Shown here piece by piece: positions 21,115 through 27,673 of a stretch of 64,000 nt of DNA. The notes beneath the pieces were generated by a model. It worked only from the letters and a program-made list of their open reading frames with translations, searched no databases and was not told where the DNA came from. How positions within the stretch are numbered: position 1 is the stretch's first letter; every line of letters begins with the position of its first letter. The stretch is from Gallionellaceae bacterium (GTDB taxonomy: Bacteria; Pseudomonadota; Gammaproteobacteria; Burkholderiales; Gallionellaceae): the NCBI GenBank assembly GCA_030834965.1, contig JAUQWW010000049.1:39609-103608 (forward strand). Reading direction: 5' to 3'. The position numbers and the translations under genes are program-made.

Positions 21115-23185
21115 CCTGACGGGTACGCTCGCTACCGGCTGGGCCGATGCCACGCTGGACGCCCTGATAGCTTCTGTCTGGAGTGAGTTTGCGCCGCCGC
21201 CGCGCCTGAGCATCGATGAGTGGGCCGAGCGTTATCGCGAGCTGTCGCCCGAAGAATCGCCGATCCCTGGCCCCTATTCGCTCGAATATACGCCCGTGCT
21301 GCGCGAAATCCTGCGCGCCTGTTCAGATCCCAAGGTGCGCAAAGTAGTGGTGCAGAAATCGGCGCAGCTTGGCTATACCGTCGGTGTTGTCTGCAACGTC
21401 ATGGGCTATCACGCGCACCAGCGCCCGAGCGTGCAGATTGCCGTATTCCCGCGCGAGAAAAGCGCCAAGGATTTCGCTGCGGAGAAGTTCGACCCCATGG
21501 TGCGCGCCACCAAACCACTGGCCGAGCGCATCAGCCTGAAAAGCCGCGCGGCCGGCAACAGCCAGACCCGCAAGCATTATCCTGGCGGCCTGATCAAACT
21601 TGTCGGCAGCAACTCGCCCAGCGACGTGAAATCGACCAGCGCCCGCGTGGTGATCGTCGAAGAGCCAGATGATGCCAGTAACAACGTGCGAGGCCAGGGC
21701 GACGCCATCAAACTGGCGGAAGAGCGCGCGAAAGCCTACCCCGACCACCTGATCCTGATAGGCGGCACCCCGACCGCGAAGGGCGCGAGCAGCATCGAAC
21801 AAGAGATACTTGCCAGCGATCAGCGCAAGTTCCATGTGCCATGCCCGCACTGCGGCGACGAACATATCCTCGCATGGGACCACATCATCATCCCCGAGGA
21901 TGACGAGCAGCCCCGCGAAATCTACGGCCGCTCCCGCTGGGAAGATGCCTTCTACACCTGCCCGGCCTGCGGCACAGCGTGGACTGAAGAAGAACGGCAC
22001 GACGCCATCCGGCGCGGACATTTTGAGGCGACGGCGCCCGCCACCGCCGCCGTCGGCTTCCTGGTTAACGAGCTGCTGTCCACCTTCGACGGCTCGCGCG
22101 TCCCTGTGCTGGCCCGTAAATACCTGGAGGCGAAACACAAACAGGACGAGGGTGATCACAGCGAGATGGTCGCCTTCTGGAATTCCACGCTTGGGCTGCC
22201 GTGGGAGTATCGCGGCGAGCTGCCCGAGGAAGACGAACTGCGCGCCCGCGCAGAAGCCTACGCCGAATGGACAGCGCCAGATGGCGGCCTGATCCCCGTG
22301 CTCACTGTCGACGTGCAGCATGATCGCCTGGCCGTCACCTGCTGGGTGATCGGTCGCCGCGAGGAAATGTGGCTGGCCTTCTGGGGCGAGCTGCACGGCC
22401 AGACTATCGTCCCATTTGCCGGTGCATGGCAGGAACTCGACAACCTTCTGGAAAACACCGTGCGGCACGCCAGCGGTTCCGCTCTGCCAATTGCCGCCGT
22501 TGCGCTCGATTCATCGGACGGCCAGACCAGCGGTGCGGTGTATGACTACGTGCGCAAGCGCAACCGCCCGGGCCGCCCCGTGTATGCGATCAAGGGCGCA
22601 AGCGATAGCGAGGGAAAAATCGAAATATGGCGCCAGCCGCAGGCGCAATCGATCGAGCCGCACTGGAATGGGCGCAAGTCCGCGAAGTATGGCGTGCATG
22701 TGCACATTGTCGGCACGGCCAAGGCGAAAGACAGCATTCTTGGCTGGGCGCAGGAAGGCGGGCGCGTGCGGCTGACCGGCGGCGGCCCGCACCGCATGCA
22801 CTGGTATGAAAACGTCCGTCCCGACTTTTATGAGCAACTGCTGTCTGAAATCAAAATTCCGATGCGCCAGAACCCAAAGCGGCGCCAATGGAAGAAGCGC
22901 ACAGACCGGCGCAATGAAGCACTGGATTGCACCGTGTACGCACTCTGGCTGGTGCATGCCCTGCGGCTGCACATACAGAAGCCCGCCTGGTGGGATCACA
23001 CCGAAGAAAAAATAAGGCAGCGCGGACTGTTCGAGGCGGAAGCTGCTGCGGCAATCCCCCCAATCGAGCCTGCAACAATAAGCGCTGGAGAGACTGACCC
23101 GCAAGCGCCAGCGGAGACGGAAGGCGAATACAAACAGCCGGCGCGGCGCAACCGCCCGCGCCAGGGATTCGCTACGCGATGGTGA
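21080..23185 (+). CDS. terminase large subunit, GpA family
   Basis: 701 residues; the packaging motor and nuclease. An ATPase domain carries KSAQLGYTVG (Walker-A-like) near residue 95 and VVIVEEPDDA (Walker-B-like, with Glu where Asp is usual) near residue 190. A zinc-ribbon-like pair CPHCG ... CPACG lies near residues 252-300. The nuclease part has acidic residues in VLTVDVQHD, VALDSSDG and NEALDCTVYAL. Together with the Nu1-like small subunit this implies lambda-type cos packaging, although I see no certain cos site. Confidence 0.92.
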   Translation: MANNKPMNAPLDLTGTLATGWADATLDALIASVWSEFAPPPRLSIDEWAERYRELSPEESPIPGPYSLEYTPVLREILRACSDPKVRKVVVQKSAQLGYTVGVVCNVMGYHAHQRPSVQIAVFPREKSAKDFAAEKFDPMVRATKPLAERISLKSRAAGNSQTRKHYPGGLIKLVGSNSPSDVKSTSARVVIVEEPDDASNNVRGQGDAIKLAEERAKAYPDHLILIGGTPTAKGASSIEQEILASDQRKFHVPCPHCGDEHILAWDHIIIPEDDEQPREIYGRSRWEDAFYTCPACGTAWTEEERHDAIRRGHFEATAPATAAVGFLVNELLSTFDGSRVPVLARKYLEAKHKQDEGDHSEMVAFWNSTLGLPWEYRGELPEEDELRARAEAYAEWTAPDGGLIPVLTVDVQHDRLAVTCWVIGRREEMWLAFWGELHGQTIVPFAGAWQELDNLLENTVRHASGSALPIAAVALDSSDGQTSGAVYDYVRKRNRPGRPVYAIKGASDSEGKIEIWRQPQAQSIEPHWNGRKSAKYGVHVHIVGTAKAKDSILGWAQEGGRVRLTGGGPHRMHWYENVRPDFYEQLLSEIKIPMRQNPKRRQWKKRTDRRNEALDCTVYALWLVHALRLHIQKPAWWDHTEEKIRQRGLFEAEAAAAIPPIEPATISAGETDPQAPAETEGEYKQPARRNRPRQGFATRW

Positions 23186-23463
23186 GCGATTGCATTATCG
23201 ATTTCATCATGGGTCTCGTGGAAGAAGAAGCACGCAAGGCCGGGATCCACTTCCCGGTCGAAATGCGGAAAGCGATCGACCGTCGCACCCGCAACACATG
23301 GGGCGGCAGCGAGCCATATATCGCCCATGGAAGGGAGGCGCGCATCATCGAGCGCAACGAAAAGATCGTCGCGCTGTGGGATGCCGGCAACCATGACGTG
23401 CGCATGCTGGCGACCCGCTTCGGGCTTTCGACCAAGCAGGTGCGGCGGATTGTCAGAAAATGA
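23179..23463 (+). CDS. Mor/C-type transcription activator-like protein
   Basis: 94 residues overlapping the terminase gene by 7 bp. The C-terminal half (ERNEKIVALWDAGNHDVRML, then ATRFGLSTKQVRRIVRK) is the Mor helix-turn-helix signature, as in phage Mu Mor and C activators of middle/late transcription. In this compact element it is the last gene before the right end and could switch on the packaging/capsid genes, or sense a helper. Confidence 0.8.
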   Translation: MVSDCIIDFIMGLVEEEARKAGIHFPVEMRKAIDRRTRNTWGGSEPYIAHGREARIIERNEKIVALWDAGNHDVRMLATRFGLSTKQVRRIVRK

Positions 23464-23518
23464 GCAGGCGCCGCTCTTTAATGGAGTTTATACCGCCACT
23501 CGAGTAGAGGACTTCGGC

Positions 23519-23557
23519 CCCATCACCGCGAGAGAGCAGACCCATGGCGGTGATGGG
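23519..23557. promoter_or_regulatory. 11-bp perfect inverted repeat after the Mor-like gene
   Basis: CCCATCACCGC at 23519-23529 and GCGGTGATGGG at 23547-23557 form a hairpin with a 17-nt loop. No T-run follows, so a rho-independent terminator is uncertain; an operator for the Mor-like dimer or part of a packaging site are alternatives. The rest of 23464-23742 shows no credible gene. Confidence 0.5.
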
Positions 23558-23739
23558 TGGCGTACCTTCCGGTGCTGACCTCCTGGCAGTGACACGGTGC
23601 ACCCTTACCCGCGAATACGATCATCAAGTGCGGATGGCGTCGCAAAAATCAGCGAAAGTGATAGCGGGTAAAGTTGTGTGTAAACCAATTTTATCCACCT
23701 CGAAAACAAGCAACAACAATGGTCTTGGAAGCTATCCAA

Positions 23740-23820
23740 TACCCGATGCGCATACGTGACATGAGGCAGTTTGGTTACTCTGACGTGCTGTTCCCCAACG
23801 GCGGCGTGATGGAAGAATAA
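23740..23820 (+). pseudogene. def: displaced 3' end of def (original host end)
   Basis: 27 codons ending in TAA at 23818-23820 encode YPMRIRDMRQFGYSDVLFP and then NGGVMEE. The intact gene's tail reads [19 protein letters not shown] and then DGQYPLSE, so about 15 of the first 20 residues agree. The nucleotide sequence differs strongly apart from the 9-bp core. The GC-rich codons (GTG, CTG, CCC) match the host. It has no start and is a leftover of integration. Confidence 0.85.
23743..23751. other. right attachment-site core (attR)
   Basis: CCGATGCGC, identical to 9741-9749. It marks the right end of the element and opens the displaced host def fragment, in the same codon phase. Confidence 0.75.
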
Positions 23821-24246
23821 TGGGTATGTCCATCGCAGAATAGTGACTGGCGCGCAATGTGCCACATGTTGTCCGCGATGCTGGGTTAAGCTTGTGCCCT
23901 GTAAAATTTCTCCCGGCCATTATGCATAGTGGCTCTGTTATGGAAACTTTCACAGCACCTTAAAGAGCGGTCGATCTAGTGAGCATTCGAGGCATTCACT
24001 AGAGTTGCCGGCCAGCCATCATTAGTTCCTCTCAGTTTTGAATAACAAGCAAGTGCGTGGCTCATAGGGCTTGATCGCCGCAAAATGGACGGTCTACTGT
24101 AGAGGTGTTACCCTTTAATTGCTATTGGTCGCCAAGGGTGCGCATGCAGAATAAGTTCCCCTTCATCCCGATGATAAACATGGGCGGCACACTTGCTCGC
24201 GATTCGACCATAACCCGAGGTTTGAAATTTTTTGATGAGGTAAAAA
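23821..24246. other. 426-bp intergenic region before rnk
   Basis: No convincing gene on either strand. An 8-bp inverted repeat TCTAGTGA/TCACTAGA lies at 23975-23982 and 23996-24003 without a T-tract. Before integration this would have been the def-rnk spacer, so it should hold the rnk promoter, but no good -35/-10 pair stands out. Confidence 0.5.
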
Positions 24247-24660
24247 ATGAAAGCAAGACCCAAGGTGATACTTTCGACGCTTGATGCAGAGCGGCTGGAC
24301 AGGCTTCTGGAATCACTGCCCAGCAGCGCGATCCCGGGCAAGGCAGACCTGGAGGCGGAGCTGGCACGCGCAGAGGTGATGGATCCGAAAAATATTCCAC
24401 CTTCCGTCGTGACCATGAATTCAACGGTTAAATTCAAGGTTGAATCCTCAACCGAAGAATTCTGCCTGACACTGGTGTACCCCAAAGATGTGAACCCCAG
24501 CGGCGGGACGATTTCGATTCTGGCGCCTGTCGGGAGTGCTCTTTTGGGGCTTTCACAGGGAGACACCATCGAATGGCCCCGGCCCGGCGGCGGGATGCAA
24601 AAAGTCCAGATTCAAGAAGTTATTTACCAGCCTGAGCGCTCGGGCGAATTCAATCGTTGA
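24247..24660 (+). CDS. rnk: regulator of nucleoside diphosphate kinase, Rnk/GreA-C-terminal family
   Basis: 137 residues. The C-terminal half (TLVYPKDVNPSGGTISILAP, VGSALLGLSQGDTIEW) is the GreA/GreB C-terminal FKBP-like fold that docks on the RNA polymerase secondary channel; the N-terminal part is the short Rnk-type coiled coil (LSTLDAERLDRLLESL, PGKADLEAELARAEV). Rnk-type proteins bind polymerase and influence nucleotide pools and stress responses. A GATGAGGT ribosome site is upstream. Confidence 0.88.
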   Translation: MKARPKVILSTLDAERLDRLLESLPSSAIPGKADLEAELARAEVMDPKNIPPSVVTMNSTVKFKVESSTEEFCLTLVYPKDVNPSGGTISILAPVGSALLGLSQGDTIEWPRPGGGMQKVQIQEVIYQPERSGEFNR

Positions 24661-24757
24661 GATATGCGGTTGATGGGACGATTCATATTCGGTCGCCCAA
24701 GCATCAGTTATCGGCAATCGGTACAAATTCATGCATCCAGAATGAGGAGGCCCCGGC

Positions 24758-25819
24758 TTGGAAGAGCATTCCCCCATGCGTAACACAGCTGAATATGACT
24801 TTGACCAGGCGCGTGTGCGGCAGGTCATTGCCGCGCTTGGCCTGAATGCGGATGAGTACCTGACACGGCAGCTTCGCGCCGGTTTGGCGGGTGGATATGT
24901 GGAGGCGCTGGTCGAGGCCTGTCTTTCGAAGCTGGCACACCATCTTGATTTTGCGTCTATCGGGCACGATGATTTTGGTGTGGCTTTCCGGCAGGGGTGG
25001 ATAGACTACCTGCAATGCTTTGGCTTGAGTTTCGACACTCCCGCTTATTTTGCCGAGCGCATGGCATTTTCTGCTGCCTGTGCCCGCGCCGGTATTTCCC
25101 TCGGTCTGTTGCACTTGCAACATAGCCTGATCGTTCAGTCTGTCATCGAACTCCTTGCAGCAAGCGGAAAATCCGCACAAGACCTTCAATTGCTGGCTGT
25201 TTATGTCTTGAAGCTTGGCGCGCTGGATGCCTATCTGGCAACCGAAGGTCACCGCGAAGCCAGGATTGACACGCTACAGCAAGCCTTGTCCGAATCGCAT
25301 GAGGAAGTGTCGCGCTTGCACCATAAGGCTTCGACCGACCAGCTTACTGGTCTGACAAACTTCAGCAGCCTGATGGAGAAATTGGAGCAACAGATCAGGA
25401 AAGCCGAGGAGCGGAAACAACCTTTGTGCGTCTTGATGGCCGATTTGGATTTTTTCAAGAAAGTCAACGACACCTACGGCCACATGGCCGGCGATATGGT
25501 GTTGCGGCATACAGCGGAGCGGATTCAGGCAGCAGTGCGCGATTTCGATATCGTGGGGCGCTTTGGCGGAGAAGAATTTACCATCATTCTGAAAAATACC
25601 GATATCGGTCTGGCGGAAGTCATTGCAGAGCGTATCCGCAATGAAATTGCCGCCGCTCCCATGCATATCAAGGGAACGAATATCAACATTACCATTAGCT
25701 TGGGTGGGGCGATGATGAAGCAGGGAGAAACCAGGGAAGCTTTACTCGACCGCGCCGATGCGGCCCTATACGAGGCCAAGCAAACTGGGCGGAATCGCGT
25801 GGTGTTTGCCGCAACGTAG
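24758..25819 (+). CDS. diguanylate cyclase with globin-like N-terminal sensor region
   Basis: 353 residues. Makes cyclic di-GMP. The C-terminal GGDEF domain (about 190-350) has LTGLTNFSSL, DLDFFKKVNDTYGH and an intact GGEEF at 270-274, with an RxxD inhibitory site five residues before it. The N-terminal 150 residues follow the pattern of globin-coupled sensors (GWIDYLQCFGLSFDTPAYFAE, then ARAGISLGLLHLQHS), but the expected haem His before A-R-x-G is Cys. TTG at 24758 is chosen because GAGGAGG lies 6 nt upstream; an ATG at 24776 is the alternative. Confidence 0.85.
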   Translation: MEEHSPMRNTAEYDFDQARVRQVIAALGLNADEYLTRQLRAGLAGGYVEALVEACLSKLAHHLDFASIGHDDFGVAFRQGWIDYLQCFGLSFDTPAYFAERMAFSAACARAGISLGLLHLQHSLIVQSVIELLAASGKSAQDLQLLAVYVLKLGALDAYLATEGHREARIDTLQQALSESHEEVSRLHHKASTDQLTGLTNFSSLMEKLEQQIRKAEERKQPLCVLMADLDFFKKVNDTYGHMAGDMVLRHTAERIQAAVRDFDIVGRFGGEEFTIILKNTDIGLAEVIAERIRNEIAAAPMHIKGTNINITISLGGAMMKQGETREALLDRADAALYEAKQTGRNRVVFAAT

Positions 25820-25963
25820 GGTACCTGGAATGAATGGTCAGTATTCAGGCCATCGCGCTGCTTGAGGTTTTTCAGTGCAAAATAGTACACATTGCAGATG
25901 CGCTCCTTCGCAATAATTTCAGTCTGTTGTCACGGATAATGAACAATCCAGAAGAGCTACCGA

Positions 25964-27673
25964 ATGCCGCATAACATCAGCCTGATCACAACGATTGCAG
26001 CCGGACTTGGTCTGGCGATGATATTCGGTTTCATCGCAGCACGCCTCAGGATGCCGCCCCTGCTTGGTTATCTGGTTGCCGGGATCATCATTGGCCCCGG
26101 CACACCGGGGTTTGTCGCTGATGTCGAACTGGCGGGCCAGCTCGCCGAAATTGGCGTGATACTGCTCATGTTCGGTGTTGGTCTGCATTTTTCACTCGAC
26201 GATTTGTTATCGGTACGGCGCATTGCGGTGCCGGGCGCCATCGTGCAGATTCTGGTGGCGACGGCGCTGGGCATGGCGGTCGCAATGTTCTGGGGATGGG
26301 ATGCCGGCGCGGGGCTCGTCTTCGGCCTTTCCCTGTCGTGTGCCAGCACGGTTGTATTGCTGCGCGCGCTGGAGGCGCGGGGCGTGCTCGAATCGATCAA
26401 TGGCCGGATCGCGGTGGGCTGGCTGATTGTCGAGGACCTGGTGATGGTGCTGGTGCTGGTGTTGTTGCCGGCATTTGCGGGCTTGCTCGGTGGCAACAAT
26501 ATGCCCGGCCAAATGCTGTCAGCCGGAGGCATGCTGATTCCGCTCGGCATCACGCTTGCCAAGGTCGCTGCTTTCATTACCGTGATGCTGGTTGTCGGGC
26601 GCCGGCTGTTTCCGTGGCTGCTCTGGCAAGTGGCGCGGACCGGGTCGCGCGAACTGTTCTCGCTGTGCGTGATCGCGGCGGCGCTGGGCGTGGCCTATGG
26701 CTCGGCCAAGTTGTTCGGCGTTTCGTTCGCGCTGGGCGCGTTCTTCGCCGGCATGATGCTGCGCGAATCGGAATTCAGCCATCGTGCTGCTGCCGAGTCC
26801 CTGCCGTTGCGCGACGCGTTTTCGGTGCTGTTCTTCGTTTCGGTCGGCATGCTGTTCGATCCTCTGGTAATCGTCGAGCAACCCGTCAAGGTGCTTGCTG
26901 TGGCGGCCATCATCCTGGTCGGCAAGACGCTGGCCGCCATCGCCTTGGTGCTGGCCTTTCGCTATCCGCTCAATACTGCGCTGACGGTCGGCGCGAGCCT
27001 GGCACAGATCGGCGAGTTTTCGTTCATCCTGGCCGGCATGGGGGTGAGCTTGGGGCTGATGTCGCCGGAGGGGCAAAGCCTGATTCTTGCCGGCGCCCTG
27101 ATTTCGATTGCTTTTAATTCGTTTGCCTTTACTGCCATCGCCCCGGTACAGGCATGGCTGCGCGCACGTTCCGAATTTGCTCGCAGGCTCGAACTGCGCG
27201 ATGACCCGCTGGCGCAACTGCCCATGTCGACCGATCAGGCGTTCTTGAGTGGCCAGGTGGTGCTTATCGGTTACGGACGGGTCGGGCGTCGTATTGCTGA
27301 AGCGCTCGGCGCACATAACGTCCCGTTTGTCGTCGCTGAACAGAACCGCGAGCTTGTGGAAGCATTGCGCGTGCAGAACATTCCCGCTGTCTCGGGCGAT
27401 GCCTCCGACCCGGCGGTGCTGATCCAGGCGCACATCGCCCGGGCAGGCATGCTGGTCATTGCCACGCCGGACACTTTTAATGTACGCAAGATGGTCGAGA
27501 TAGCGCGCACACTGAATCCGGCCATCGAAGTGGTGTTGCGTACTCATAGCGACGAGGAGGCAGTGCTGCTGCAAAAGGAAAATGTCGGCAAGGTGTTCAT
27601 GGGTGAGCACGAATTGGCACAGGGCATGGCGCGGCATGTGCTGGACAGGATCAAGGGTTCACCCAATGGCTGA
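25964..27673 (+). CDS. CPA2-family monovalent cation/proton antiporter with RCK domain (YbaL/Kef type)
   Basis: 569 residues. The first ~390 form about 12 transmembrane helices of the Na+/H+ exchanger family (LGYLVAGIIIGPGTPGF near residue 30, LFMFGVGLHFS-like LLMFGVGLHFS near 68). The C-terminus is a TrkA-N/RCK nucleotide-binding domain with VVLIGYGRVGRRIAEALG near residue 430. Such proteins export K+ or Na+ in exchange for protons under stress. It overlaps the P-type ATPase gene by 8 bp, so the two are cotranscribed. The 144-bp gap before it shows no clear promoter. Confidence 0.88.
   Translation: MPHNISLITTIAAGLGLAMIFGFIAARLRMPPLLGYLVAGIIIGPGTPGFVADVELAGQLAEIGVILLMFGVGLHFSLDDLLSVRRIAVPGAIVQILVATALGMAVAMFWGWDAGAGLVFGLSLSCASTVVLLRALEARGVLESINGRIAVGWLIVEDLVMVLVLVLLPAFAGLLGGNNMPGQMLSAGGMLIPLGITLAKVAAFITVMLVVGRRLFPWLLWQVARTGSRELFSLCVIAAALGVAYGSAKLFGVSFALGAFFAGMMLRESEFSHRAAAESLPLRDAFSVLFFVSVGMLFDPLVIVEQPVKVLAVAAIILVGKTLAAIALVLAFRYPLNTALTVGASLAQIGEFSFILAGMGVSLGLMSPEGQSLILAGALISIAFNSFAFTAIAPVQAWLRARSEFARRLELRDDPLAQLPMSTDQAFLSGQVVLIGYGRVGRRIAEALGAHNVPFVVAEQNRELVEALRVQNIPAVSGDASDPAVLIQAHIARAGMLVIATPDTFNVRKMVEIARTLNPAIEVVLRTHSDEEAVLLQKENVGKVFMGEHELAQGMARHVLDRIKGSPNG

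Larger units (their letters stand above)
9741..23751 (+). mobile_element. ~14 kb integrated phage-like (satellite-sized) element inserted in def
   Basis: Bounded by the direct repeat CCGATGCGC and by a whole versus displaced def 3' end. All genes point the same way: integrase, two unknown genes, AlpA-like regulator, two small basic proteins, tape measure, zinc-ribbon primase fragment, P4-type primase/helicase, origin-like repeats, small protein, gpZ-like minor tail protein, HK97-type capsid, coiled-coil protein, Nu1-like and GpA-like terminase subunits, Mor-like regulator. No portal, head protease, lysis genes, tail tube or fibres are recognisable. It may be a satellite, a capsid-encoding island or a reduced prophage. 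Confidence 0.85.

Noticed and set aside
23544..23759. 71-codon open frame across the right end of the element
   Set aside because: No ribosome site, it runs through the hairpin and the attR core in the wrong frame for def, and shows no protein-like pattern.
24145..24285. Small open frame upstream of and overlapping rnk
   Set aside because: No ribosome site and it runs into rnk in another frame; likely chance.
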